Source: Cladorrhinum sp. PSN259 (lineage: Eukaryota > Ascomycota > Sordariomycetes > Sordariales > Podosporaceae). Taken from it: 64,000 nucleotides of DNA. A program made the position numbers and the translations under genes. The notes beneath the pieces were generated by a model that worked only from the letters and a program-made list of their open reading frames with translations, searched no databases and was not told the DNA's origin. Position 1 is the stretch's first letter, and every line of letters begins with the position of its first letter. Shown piece after piece: positions 33,112 through 43,914 of the stretch. The stretch lies in contig MU867060.1 in NCBI GenBank assembly GCA_033725935.1, positions 372,001-436,000 on the forward strand, given 5' to 3'.

Positions 33112-35158
33112 AATACGCCAACACAACGGTATATACATATTTTGCAGTATACACATTTATCTTCTCCGACACAGATTGTGACGTTTACTCTTCTTTTTTT
33201 TTCCTTTTTTTTTTTTCCTGTTCATTTGTTCAAACATGGCGTTTATATCATTGCTGGGTTTGGTTTTGTTTTGTTTCTTGGATCGACGCACTACATCGAC
33301 AGCGATTTCATTAGCATTATTACTTTCGGCGCCGACAGCAAAAATTCTCTATATCACGAGCATCATCTATTAGCGATATCCTTCTTCGTCATTTCACTGC
33401 TTCCGCGAGCAAGCATAAAAAGTTTTTGTTGTGGTCATTTTATTTTACACCGAAAGTGTATATAGAAGAGGTGGGGGGTCGGACCAGGATTTTTACGCAT
33501 ATACACAAAAATCATTTCCGGCATCTTTGTTTTATATGTATTTGGGCGACGGGCAACGGATTATCTTCTTTCTAGAAAAAAGAGGACGGGAGGGTGGAAA
33601 CTGTTTCTCTATTCTCTCTTTCTTGTTTATCATTCGGGGCGTATCTTTCATGCGACAAACGAGTCTATAATTGGTGACAGCAATTATTTTATCTATTTTG
33701 TATTTGGACTGGTTTTTCGGTTTTTTTCTGGATCTTTTCATGTAGGGTGGGTGCGAGTTTACTGTTTCGTCAAGCAAGCAAGACAAAGTTGATATTGTGG
33801 GGGAGGATTGATAATGTCTTTTGAGGAGGAGCCTTGATTGGTTATATCGAAAGGTTTTATACCCGAATCTTTTTGAGAAATATTTTTTGAAGAAAAGAAA
33901 GAAAGGATTGACGGGAGTGCTGGGACTAAATTTGATGTCGTTGTTGCAGGTGTTTGGAGGTTAGAGAGTAAAGGTAGAAGATAAGCTTTCTGGTGTGGCG
34001 GGGGTGCTGTTGGTTGAACTGAGAATATGAGCAATTCCTTTCGTTTTTCGGTTGACTATTTTTCATCTAGTATCAAGTTGAAGTTCAAAAACGATGTGAA
34101 ATGACGCAAGGTTGAAAGTGTCCGTCCGGTCTGAGATAGCACTTTCAAGTCCTTCCCTTTTAGGAAAGTGGGTCGTAAAATGACAGGCGCTCAGCGTTCG
34201 GACGACTGTGACACAATTTGCGCCACACCCGTCCACTTACACAAGTGCGAATGCTGATGCGTGCAGCGATGATCAGTGTCAATTGGACGTTCAGTGTGTG
34301 TGTCATCGTAACCTTGTGCGATTCTACAGTGCATAGGTACAGCATCTTTGCAGACACGAGATCAAAACTTTATTCACTGTGACACTTGTTTCCTGCATTA
34401 AGTGCGGTGAACCATGGGTTTGCCTTGACAAACATCATTTACTTTTTGCCTTGGTCATCCTTTTTACAATCTAATGCTTGAACGTTTGTTAGCTCGGTAC
34501 ATACCTCATAAAACCAATGAGAGAAACAAGGTATGGACGCCAATTAGAAATACAAACCGTATGGTGTTAGAAAATCGTAAATTAGGAGATGGTACGTAAG
34601 GAATTACTACCTTACCTATGCAGGTCGGGATATCCAATATGCGTAGAAAGGATTCAGGAGTGCATTAACAGAAGCTGAACAGGCGTATAAACAAGTGAAA
34701 TAGGCATGGGCAAGTGTAAATGGGGCGTGTACCGCGCTAACAAACGTTCAAGCATTAGATTGTATTCTTGTGACTGGCCGAGCGACCTCCAGGGATGTAA
34801 TTAGAACCGAGCTTCAGACCCTGCCAAGACAGGACACGAACAATGAACTGAGTTTTGAGCACAACCACCACACTTACATACATACCAGTTGATCCTATGT
34901 AAGTGCACAAACAAAGGGAAACTAAAATGTGACGAAAACGGTGTCCGTGGTGCTCCCTACCCAACGACGTATGTATACGCATTGTAGATTAGTTGCAGTG
35001 AGGCTGGGAAAAGGGATATGTGACTTTAGTTGGTTGTCATTCAACATTAAATTAAATACAAATATGTTCTCAATTCCCACTTTTCCACGACTGTTTCTTC
35101 ACTTCGACAGCACGCACTGATTAGGTACGAAGCAAAAAAAAAGCATTATCAATAAACG
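33112..35158. other. Intergenic region, AT- and T-rich
   Basis: 2 kb with no gene. Long T runs at about 33190-33218 follow the DUF1765-like stop. The right part is the presumed promoter of the membrane-protein gene. Small frames here show no coding bias. Confidence 0.45.
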
Positions 35159-35809
35159 ATGAACCTCCCATCTCCTATCCCCGGCCCAGCAGGCTCCCCG
35201 GAGAGAAAATCACTCTGGGCAAAACACTTCAAGAAACCATACCAAAACACTCACCACCCTCCTGCTTCAAAACGCACAAGATCACCCATCTCCCTTGCGG
35301 TCTATTCCGTTCTGCTCCTAGCTGCCATAGGATGGACTGCCCACCGGTTGTTATTTGCCGATCCAACAAGCCAACATTCATTTACGACTGTTTCTCCGTC
35401 AGGAATGCTGGCAGACCAACCGCTAACCCCCACGCCGTACTATTTTGAGGACAAGGAAGGGTATGTATTGGTGAGGTTGGATGATGCCCTGGAGAGTCCC
35501 TCCTTTTCTTTGGACTCTGCAGAGGATGATGATGATGTGGGTTTGATGGAGGGCATGCCGGAGGATGGAAAAGTAAATCTGGAAGGCAAGAATGGAAAGA
35601 TGGTGTTCGTTACTCAGGAGCAGGAGTTTCTAGAGGCGTATATTGTTGTGAGTAAGGGTGGGGTTGCAGAAGAAGATGTCACGACAGAGGAGTTGGAGGA
35701 GCTTGAGGAACTTGCAGAAGTTTTGGAGTTGGAAGTGCAAGCGAAGGGAAAGTGTCCGGCCGGATTTGTTGATGAGGTTATTGGGTACGTTTTTGGTCAT
35801 GGAAGATGA
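35159..35809 (+). CDS. Hypothetical single-pass membrane protein with acidic tail
   Basis: Not recognised. A single exon encodes 216 residues. The first 43 residues are basic and Pro-rich (KSLWAKHFKKPY, KRTRSP); residues about 44-66 form one membrane span (PISLAVYSVLLLAAIGWTAH). The rest is strongly acidic, with DDDD and EELEELEELAEVLELEV stretches, a candidate short coiled coil near residues 175-195, and one Cys near the end. Positive residues before the span and the long acidic part after it suggest type II topology with the tail in the lumen or outside. A downstream ATG at 35404 is possible but would lose the span. Confidence 0.65.
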   Translation: MNLPSPIPGPAGSPERKSLWAKHFKKPYQNTHHPPASKRTRSPISLAVYSVLLLAAIGWTAHRLLFADPTSQHSFTTVSPSGMLADQPLTPTPYYFEDKEGYVLVRLDDALESPSFSLDSAEDDDDVGLMEGMPEDGKVNLEGKNGKMVFVTQEQEFLEAYIVVSKGGVAEEDVTTEELEELEELAEVLELEVQAKGKCPAGFVDEVIGYVFGHGR

Positions 35810-37071
35810 AGGACCTGGAAGACTGACGTGTTAATTATGGACGCGTTGTGATAAAAGCCGGAAACGAAGGCGATATGATCAGTAGGGGCGGATCAGTTGA
35901 TGAAATTGGGACACAGACGTTCTGAGCCACGAAAGAAGCAATAAAACGCTCATATAATGATTTTATAGGGCGCATATAAAATAGTAACTTTGACCAGCCA
36001 ATGCAAGTTTAATACGTGCACAAAGGTGCATTCCAGTGCATACAATCGGTACAATTTGGGCTTTTCAGTGCAATGCAGCAAAGTTATGTTATGTTTTTGT
36101 GGGTTTGTTGTTTTGTTCATTGTGATCATCAATTCTGCTCTCTGTGGATGGTGGGTTGATAATTGCTTCAAAATGCCGACGGTGAAATTTTAGAATGGTG
36201 GGGGTGGAGATGCAATGTAGGCTCAACACCAAAGCTAAAGATTTACGCAAAGACTTGGCGGGATCATGAAGGGGACATTGGTGGAAAATGTGGAAGGGAG
36301 ACTAACCTCGAGTTTATTACAAGTAGGCGACGATCGGTATCATCAACACCAGAAGAACAGCAACACAGTTACGATATGACATCATGAGAAGCACAATATA
36401 GAATGGTGATGAATAGAAATAACCAAGGACGTGAAACGAACACGGACCCACAAGACAAACTCATCAACACCAGAAAAGCATCAAGAGCAAAGTATACCTT
36501 GAACAGAAGATCAACACATCACCGGTCGGCACTGGGAGAGTTTGGGTGCACAGAAGCAAAAACACCAAGAGGAAGAGATCACGACAGCATGGATGGGCGG
36601 CTAGAAGGCACAATGTGGGAATGGCAGAGGCAAAACACCAAGAACAACAGATCACGACAACGAGGGTGGGACTGGAAGGGACAAGATGAAGAGACAAACA
36701 ATCAAAACACCAAGAACCAATCATCTACAATCTACGATTTTACAATTCTACGATGCGTCTCTGCGTTGGCCCTAACTTGCACTTGCAAGCCAGGTTTACC
36801 AGGCGACACCCGGGAATTGCTTCCCTTCGTGGAGGTGCAGAGTCCGACTTCGTCACCCATAGATGGCAAATATATGGCAAAGATGGCAAAAATCATGACA
36901 AAGGAAAACAAGAAATAGCAAACGCTGAAGCAAAAACACCAAACCCAACCATCACCACCATCCGCTGCCCCCTTCGCTATGGAAAAAAAGAAGCAAAGCA
37001 AATCTAAAAATGGAAAAAGCAAAACGCCAAAGCCAACGCAAAATGAAAGAAAAAAACAATACTCACCTGCT
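35810..37071. other. Intergenic region with degenerate A/C-rich repeats
   Basis: No convincing gene. From about 36341 the plus strand is purine- and A-rich with recurring AACACCA(A/G)GA units (see repeat). The plus-strand frame 36403-36918 simply translates this low-complexity sequence. Confidence 0.5.
36341..37045 (+). repeat. Degenerate ~72-bp repeat containing AACACCAAGA
   Basis: The motif AACACCA(A/G) recurs at about 36345, 36466, 36561, 36634, 36706 and, more diverged, near 36935 and 37022. The copies at 36561, 36634 and 36706 are 73 and 72 bp apart. The first two share a following GA..GATCACGACA block and a GGGTGG/GGGCGG...AAGG block. This suggests a decayed minisatellite. Confidence 0.55.
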
Positions 37072-37452
37072 TCAACGAATGACCACGTCCTCCTCCCACT
37101 CCACGTCCTCCCACTCCTCTTCATCCTCCACCATCACTTCCACCACCTCATTATCCTCCTCCTCCTCTTCAAACACCGCCTCCTGCCTCCTCTGCACAAT
37201 CCACCTCTCGAGCGCCAGTACCCACATCTCCAACTCGTCCTCGACCTTCTTCCTTCTCGGAATCGGTATGATTCGTCGACAAGATCGGATCGGCTGGTTC
37301 TCGCCATCGATCCTCGGCGGCAGAGAATCGACGGCGGTGTCGGAGTCGTCGATGTCGTCGGGCTCGATCGGCGGCTTGGCGAGTGGCGACGATACGCGAG
37401 GCGCGTATCGCTGGAGGGCGGCAGAGCGAATGTCGGCGGCGTGCGCAGCCAT
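37072..37452 (-). CDS. Small acidic hypothetical protein
   Basis: Not recognised. 126 residues from an ATG at 37452. The N-terminal half is ordinary, with Pro-rich (SSPLAKPPIEPDDIDDSD) and basic (RRIIPIPRRKKVEDELEMWV) stretches. The C-terminal 45 residues are extremely acidic (EEEEEDNEVVEVMVEDEEEW), ending in VVIR. The stop is followed within 10 nt by GTGAGT on the minus strand, so an intron in the 3' leader or an alternative last exon is possible. The acidic tail suggests a chaperone-like or histone-binding type of protein, but that is a guess. Confidence 0.55.
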   Translation of the reverse strand: MAAHAADIRSAALQRYAPRVSSPLAKPPIEPDDIDDSDTAVDSLPPRIDGENQPIRSCRRIIPIPRRKKVEDELEMWVLALERWIVQRRQEAVFEEEEEDNEVVEVMVEDEEEWEDVEWEEDVVIR

Positions 37453-39112
37453 GGTTGTCGAACCGAGTCGTGTCAGTCAACAAGTGAAAGTGGTGTAAGT
37501 CGTAAGCGAAAGTCGTAATGTTGTACAGTCGTAAAAGCGAAAGTGTCGAACTTTGTTGAACCTACCTGAAGCGAGCTGACTAATGTTGACTGACGATGTA
37601 GAAGGAAAGAAGAAGGGAGAAGTCTGGTTAGGCCTGAAATAATTTATAGGAAGGGTGGGCGCCACAAGACCCAAGAAAGAGTCGGGAGGGGGACGGGTAC
37701 ATGCCTCAATGAGGCGCACATCACATATCTTTCAATTTGGAAGGGCATTATGCTTCGATTAAGACGTAGAAAACTGTGAGTAGAGATTGAAACAGTTTTC
37801 CTCTCACTTGGTTTCAGAAAGTGCGCAAAGGACGTGGTGCAGACCTCAGAAATTCAAGATATCTGCCGAAGGGGTGACATTGGGACGTTAAGGGAAATCA
37901 CCTAACCCACGCCAAGACCTGTCAGGAACACGGTGGGTCTACCCCACAATTCGCACAGTCCCGAGCACACGGTCCGCAGACTATGGACGGGCTCAGAGCC
38001 GTCAGGAACAGCCCGATTTGTCAGGTCTACAGATAAGCACGCATGAGTGGCGACTACCAAAAACCCATTTTAAATTGTTACTCAGTGCATAATCTATCGG
38101 GCGCGCAACTTTGAAGGCATTTGAAGTTGTTGCGCGCGTGCAATGGGCGAATTAGATCATTCGTACCCTCCGTCATCGACCTTGCCCAAGCTCTGCTTGA
38201 GCACGAGCCATCCACAATTCCACGTTATCATGCACGGGCCATTCAAAGTTCCCGCGCAAAGGTGTCACATGCAATTTGAAAGTTCCAATTGGAAAAGCCT
38301 GCAGAGCCCTTGCAACCCGGAAGTGTTCAATCTGATAAGATAGCATCACTGGAAAGACAGCACAACACATTCCAGGTTATGGAAACACGCGGCTCATGAA
38401 TTTGTTTACTCAGGTCAACGGACTTTCTGGGTGTTAAAAGGTGTCAAGGATATGCGTCAAGCAGTTCTAGGGCAGGCAAAAAAGATCAAGAAAGTGTTGG
38501 GATGAAGTGACAAGAAGAACAAAACTGAAAATTCAAGAATGCATAAACATACTTTGGAGGACCATTTTGTATAGTCCATTGGAACAGTAATTCTATGAAA
38601 GAAATGACTGATGGAAACAGACGTTCAACTGACTTCCTTATTAGGATCTATAGACTGCTATTAACAAATACAAAATCTCTTTTTAGCTTGGTCCTCTCTC
38701 AAAACTTCATCAGTCAACAACTGGACCTCAGCAGTCTAGACGAAAATATGTCTTTTGTGGGAAGGCAGTTATGAACGAAAGTCTAGTGAAATAGAGAAAG
38801 ATTACAACAGAATATACAGTTCATGTTTTGAATCTGTATATTTTATTGTTACCACCTATGGTGTCCTGTCTTTAATCCGCCTTGATCTTTCTTGTTGCTG
38901 GCCTTGCTACATATACATCTTTTGATGATATACACGCCGACTATTTTCCCGTCGAACGGCTGTTCCCATGCCCATGCAGTTATCCAACATATTAACCAAA
39001 ATATTCCAACCCAAAAAAAACATTCCACCCATCCAAGACAAACAAAACTTGCGAACTCGAGATCCTCGGCCAGGCCAAACACCCAAATAGATTACTGGCG
39101 AATATATAATGA
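37453..39112. other. Intergenic region
   Basis: No gene. Contains the promoter of the small acidic gene on the left and the 3' region of the zinc-cluster gene on the right. An inverted repeat (GCGCGCAA...TTGCGCGC) is at 38101-38136, and two GTCAGGAACA copies with a GTGGG/CCCAC hairpin lie at about 37920-38010. Confidence 0.45.
38101..38136. repeat. Imperfect inverted repeat
   Basis: GCGCGCAACTT pairs with AAGTTGTTGCGCGC over a short loop, with a 3-nt bulge in one arm. It is isolated in non-coding DNA, with no sign of target-site duplication. Confidence 0.6.
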
Positions 39113-40787
39113 TCACCTCTGAGTAGCCATCATAGCAGCATACTCGGGCACTGTGGGAATAGACTGCATCGCACTCTCCATCTGGCTTAGCAACTCAATA
39201 TGCCCAAAATAGTTCCCATTATCACCTTCGGCGAGAGCCCTTTCCTCGGCATACCAGTCTGCCCCCCAAATCTCGGGAGGAATGGGACCCGTCCCTTCGT
39301 AATCGTAAAGAGCGATCCGCATCGCCCATTCCAAATGGGGCCACCACTCTCTGTAGGCGTCGGGGCCGAAAAAGTCTGAATTAAACATAGAAACCACGCC
39401 GAGGACCTCACGACGCGCCATTCCATTAAGCCACCAGATATTATCTAAAGATTTGAGCAAGGCAAAAAAGCACGCTAAAATGGCAAGGGCCCGTGGTTTG
39501 CGCTCCTCGAGGAGCTCGATAAATCGTTTGCTCACGGTTGCGGGAAAGGCGAGTGGCGCGCCCTTGTGTGGAATCTTGTGGGCCCAATTAATAACAGCAA
39601 TGGCATGCTGGTATGCCTGTCGAGTCGTCGAAATAAGCTCAGCTGTGGCAGCGGATGGCAAAGCTTGATCACGATTACCAACTCCTGGCACCGTGCGCTC
39701 GGATTGTCGACCCATTTCGGCAAGCTCCTCGTCCAAGCCTTCAAGAAGATGCCCAAAGAAGGTTTCTGGCCCGGTTCGGAAGTCGAGTTGGAGGACCGCC
39801 TGTGAGTTAATCACTTGCGTAACAACAGGGCTCGCTCGGAGCCATTGCCACGATGCCGCCGTAATCGCCTTGACTCCCTGGAAAGAATTGAACCAGGAGA
39901 ACGGAATGGCATAGCACCCAGCCGGTTGAGTTCTCTGTTTTACCGCTCCTTGCGGCCCTTGCCCTTGACCGATGCTTAATCCTTCGTCCTTCATGAAAAC
40001 ACGGGTTGCAGTAGACTGAAATGCGATAAGTGCAGCCGTCAGAAAGATTGACTCTGCATTGGTGTGGTTGATTCCCTTAGCGAGAGCGGCACTGTATTCT
40101 GCAAGCGATGCAGCCATGTAGGCGTGGGAGGCGCGGACCAGTTCTTGATCATTCGGTGCGATAGATCGGAGATGTAGTGCTGCAACCGCAAGTATCGCAT
40201 CGGCTAGGTGTTGAGAGCCAGAGAAGGCAAGACTAGGGACAGTGATTTTCCATATGTCCTCGGTTACCGGCGCGGTGAAGGTGAATGTCTTGCATGTCAT
40301 GGCAGTATATTGATGCATCAACCGGAGCTCAAGCAAACGGTGGCTCGGGCCAGTTGTTTGTGATATTCGCGGGGTCGGCGGGGGGCGACATAGTGGCGTT
40401 GAGGCGCCGCCGATTGATACCGATGCAGTTGTAGAAATGGGAGATGCAAAATTGATAGCGGCGGAGGGGGTAGTGGGCGACGAAGCGGCTGTCGAGGCGG
40501 CTTGGATTTCGGCAATGATTTCTGGATGTTCGAAGTCGCACGCGACCCCGTGCTTGACACAGTTACCGCATCGTGGATGGATCTCGTCGCACTGTTGATG
40601 ATAACGGTCGCGTATGTTAGCGGCGTGATCGTGGTGGTTGCGCTTCAGACCCGCAGAATCGCGAAAACATCAATTGTACCACAAAGAACCACCAGAATAG
40701 AAGTTTACACTGACGTACCTTTATCTTGCGTGACTTGCAACGACGGCACCCAGCCCTTGATTTCTTGTGGGAGCGACGCGGTGGCAT
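39113..40787 (-). CDS. Zn2Cys6 transcription factor (Upc2-like organisation)
   Basis: Fungal-specific nuclear regulator. Exons 40719-40787 and 39113-40591 (intron 40592-40718, 127 nt) give 515 residues. The zinc cluster begins at residue 8: HKKSRAGCRRCKSRKIK from exon 1 is joined to CDEIHPRCGNCVKHGVACDF, giving the six Cys of a binuclear cluster (C-x2-C-x6-C-x5-C-x2-C-x5/6-C). The intron falls just before the third Cys. A Ser/Thr/Pro/Ala-rich linker follows, then a helical regulatory domain from about residue 120 (MHQYTAMTCKTF; LADAILAVAALHLRS). This arrangement, with the cluster at the very N-terminus, fits the Upc2/sterol-uptake-control group, although the ligand cannot be read. The start was chosen because the ATG at 40787 is in frame with the cluster; an earlier ATG (40864) opens an overlapping uORF. 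Confidence 0.9.
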
Positions 40788-40864
40788 ACTCCGAGCCGAG
40801 TGTTGAGAGTCGTTCTGCTGCCTGGGGCCTTCTCTGGCGGCACGCGGGACTCCCCTTCTTCCAT
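40721..40864 (-). promoter_or_regulatory. Overlapping uORF of the zinc-cluster gene
   Basis: An ATG at 40864 opens a 47-codon frame out of phase with the main frame. It runs past the main ATG (40787) and stops at 40721-40723, just before the end of exon 1. If the mRNA begins upstream of 40864, translation of the regulator would be reduced. Confidence 0.4.
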
Positions 40865-42657
40865 GCTAGTTGCACAAGAGAACGGGGCCGAGTTTCCCGT
40901 TTTCGGAGATTCAGACACCCTGCGGTGAGAAGTCGAGGTCAGGTGGTGATGTGTCCGGACCGGTCCACGTATGTATCAGTTCCAGGGTTGCAACGTTGGC
41001 ATTTCTAGAAGTTGTGGTGTCGGTTGACCGACAACGTCGAGCATATTGAGGCAACCAATCAATTGATCGTCAGGATCAAGCGGGGTGTGCTGAATTGAGC
41101 TTGCATGGGGTATGGATCGCACTGTTAGTATGCGGGCGTACCGAATGCCTTCGACACTAACACTATAACCTTCCCTAAAACAAATGCTATTTCCTGCAAT
41201 TCTAGACATGACGATTGCGACAAATGCCATATTGCACAGTAAAAGTAGTACGACATTGGCGTGTTTAGAGGTAACCACTTTAAATCGCTCTACATCATGC
41301 TACCTTAAATACCTAACATGATAGGTTTATCCTACGTTTCCCAGGGACTCCAGTGTCCCGAATCTTTGGTCGGCAAGCTGCATGCCCGCTCCCCCGGGTT
41401 TTTTCAAAACACTTTATTTCGTAGCGCAGGTTCCCTTCCGACGATCTGGTCCCTCTTCCGATTGATATACGTAATAGCATCTTTGTTTGTTTGGAAAGAG
41501 TGTTCACACAGTCTTTGACTTCGAAGCTACTGTACAATAGACCAGAGCCAAAAAATATCAACTCAGCTCAGCTTCTACATGACAAATGGAAGGAGGTTAC
41601 ATAACGCATCTTGCATCACCACCAGCTTGCCACCTTCCCAGATGTACCGAGGCAGCTTATCGATAATGATGATGCAACATTATCAGACGGCATGAGCGAT
41701 CTCCCTGATTCCCATGTCAGCCTAACCTGCAGGTAGGGCAGTTTTGAACTCTTTTCCTGTATCATGGGCTGTCCCGTAATCTTCCCGTCTTCCAGGCGTC
41801 TTCCAGGAACACATCGCTCGTTTTGGGACCCCTAGATAATAGTCTTTATTTTTAGCTCCAAGTAAGGGCGCACTCATTTGTCAGCTCCAGACCACCCCCG
41901 CAAACCGGAAAGCGATCCAAGGGCGGGGAATGATCTCATCATCCCGAGAACCATTCTCATACGGCGTAGATCCGAAAAACAGCCAGACCGTCGCGGTTTG
42001 CAACGGTTCCTCATCATTGGAACCAGCCCCCAGGGTGCTGTGATTGGACGCTGAAAGGCCTATCTGCGGGGAGCATGAACTATGGCGACGCCAATGCAAA
42101 CAGGGCGGATCGGTGTCGCCCGGTCTTTGTTGCGTCCTTCCTGGACGGGTTGGGTAGGTTGACAGCGGCGGAAGACGGTTCTTTGATCATCAGGCAAAAA
42201 GAAGTCACGCCAAGGGCCGGTGCTACTCAAACACCCTGCCTTTGCCAATGGCGTGCTCCTGACAACCATGTATAATCGGTCAGCAGGAACCATCTAGAGG
42301 AGTCTGCGACAACCGGGAAGATTGGCCGCTCTCGATTTCAAAGCTTGCTGATAAAATCCCTGGTGGACACCACACACACACATCATCCCGGAACCCGTTC
42401 GGTATCTTGCGGGGGCAGGGCTGATAACGGGCGCAGGACGATTTAAAACACGCCCGGCGGCACTTGGTGGGCCAGAAAAAAAAAGAGCGGATATCAAGAA
42501 TTGCACCATCCTCGGTAAAAATCACACAATCCCAAACACGCAGCAAAATACTTCTAAAACCCCCACGTCTCAGCGCCGAATATCGCCCAAGAGGACGCAA
42601 TTGACCAAACAGAAGCCTCGCTCGCCGACAAGTGTGCGCGCCGAACAATTTCGAATT
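40788..42657. promoter_or_regulatory. Divergent promoter region: zinc-cluster gene and cystathionine gamma-lyase
   Basis: 1.9 kb between divergent genes. No supported gene; a minus-strand frame at 40976-41278 starts with GTG. A CA-rich stretch (CACACACACACA near 42370) and an A-run near 42476 lie in the leader of the lyase gene. Confidence 0.5.
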
Positions 42658-43914
42658 ATGACGGCTCACAGCGACCACCCGATCAACACTCCGCCGCGCG
42701 CTCCGTCGCCGGTCCATGGATTCGGTACCCTTGCCGTCCATGCGGGCGCCCCGCATGATGCCGCGACCGGCGCCGTGATTGAAGCCATCTCGCTCTCGAC
42801 CACGTTCGCGCAGACGGCTGTCGGCAAGCCTGTAGGCGAGTTCGAGTACAGCCGCAGCAGCAACCCCAACCGCGCAAACTTTGAGACTATGGTCGCTGCC
42901 CTCGAGCATGCCAAGTACGCTCTTGCATTCTCTTCCGGCAGTGCCACGACCGCCGTCATTCTCCAGTCCCTTGCGGCCGGTTCCCACGTCATCTCCGTCT
43001 CCGACGTCTATGGCGGCACCCACCGTTATTTCACCCAAGTAGCCAAGGCCCACGGTGTCAAGGTCACTTTCACCCCCGAGATCGAGGTTGATATTCGCGA
43101 GCATATTACCCCCGCCACCAAATTGGTGTGGATCGAGACCCCAAGTAACCCCACACTCCGCCTCGTCGACATCCGCGCTGTCGCGACTGCTGCGCATGAG
43201 CACGGCATCATGGTGGTGGTCGACAATACCTTCCTGAGCCCCTACGTCCAGAACCCCCTCGACCACGGTGCCGATATTGTTGTGCACAGCGTCACCAAGT
43301 ACATCAACGGACACAGCGATGTAGTTATGGGTGTTGCCGCTTTCAATGGCGACGATCTGTACAAGCGCTTGTCCTTCCTGCAGAACGCTATCGGTGCCGT
43401 CCCCTCGGCATTCGACTCGTGGCTTGCTCACCGTGGCGCAAAGACCCTGCACCTGCGCGCTCGTGAAGCAAGCACTAACGCCACTGCCGTCGCGCATGCG
43501 CTTGAAGCTAGCCCTCACGTCATTGCTGTCAACTACCCCGGTCTCGATTCTCACCCGCATAGGGCGATCGCCAAGAGGCAGCACCGCAACGGCATGGGTG
43601 GCGGCATGCTCTCATTCCGCATCCGTGGGGGTCACGCCGCGGCTGAGCGTTTCTGTCAGCTAACCAAGATTTTCACTCTCGCCGAGTCATTGGGTGGTGT
43701 TGAAAGCTTGTGTGAGGTACCAAGCAGCATGACCCATGCTGGAATCCCAAAGGATCAGCGTGAGGCCGTGGGTGTATTTGACGATCTCGTCCGCATCAGC
43801 TGCGGTGTTGAAGATGCCGAGGACTTGAAGAACGATGTCTTGGCTGCTTTGGAGCGTGCAGTCGCTGAGACTGCGAACAGAGTTAACGGAACTAATGGCG
43901 TCAATGGGCACTAA
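42658..43914 (+). CDS. CYS3: Cystathionine gamma-lyase
   Basis: PLP enzyme of the Cys/Met-metabolism family that cleaves cystathionine to cysteine, 2-oxobutyrate and ammonia in reverse transsulfuration (cytosol). A single exon of 418 residues, close to the fungal 400-420. Landmarks: FGTLAVHAGAPHD at the N-terminus, EYSRSSNPNR, ALAFSSGSATTAVIL, SDVYGGTHRYF, WIETPSNPTL, VVVDNTFLSPY and HSVTKYINGHSDVVMG, where Lys214 binds PLP. The C-terminal block SLGGVESL...PSSMTHAGIP is the family signature. An Asn/Gly-rich tail (NGTNGVNGH) ends the protein. The start used is the ATG giving MTAHSDHP; upstream in-frame codons lack an ATG. A cystathionine gamma-synthase is less likely because the length and N-terminus fit CGL. 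Confidence 0.92.
   Translation: MTAHSDHPINTPPRAPSPVHGFGTLAVHAGAPHDAATGAVIEAISLSTTFAQTAVGKPVGEFEYSRSSNPNRANFETMVAALEHAKYALAFSSGSATTAVILQSLAAGSHVISVSDVYGGTHRYFTQVAKAHGVKVTFTPEIEVDIREHITPATKLVWIETPSNPTLRLVDIRAVATAAHEHGIMVVVDNTFLSPYVQNPLDHGADIVVHSVTKYINGHSDVVMGVAAFNGDDLYKRLSFLQNAIGAVPSAFDSWLAHRGAKTLHLRAREASTNATAVAHALEASPHVIAVNYPGLDSHPHRAIAKRQHRNGMGGGMLSFRIRGGHAAAERFCQLTKIFTLAESLGGVESLCEVPSSMTHAGIPKDQREAVGVFDDLVRISCGVEDAEDLKNDVLAALERAVAETANRVNGTNGVNGH

Noticed and set aside
36403..36918. 171-codon Asn/Thr/Lys-rich plus-strand frame
   Set aside because: It is the translation of a purine-rich decayed repeat; no domain or splice support.
38849..39082. 77-codon Trp-rich hydrophobic minus-strand frame
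   Set aside because: It starts with GTG and lies in the 3' region of the zinc-cluster gene.
40976..41278. 100-codon minus-strand frame with a hydrophobic start
   Set aside because: It begins with GTG, not ATG, and the next in-frame ATG leaves no complete signal sequence; it sits in the promoter of the zinc-cluster gene.
42280..43584. 434-codon minus-strand open frame
   Set aside because: It lies antisense to cystathionine gamma-lyase, whose frame carries every family motif. The antisense product has no recognisable domain and results from GC-biased codons.
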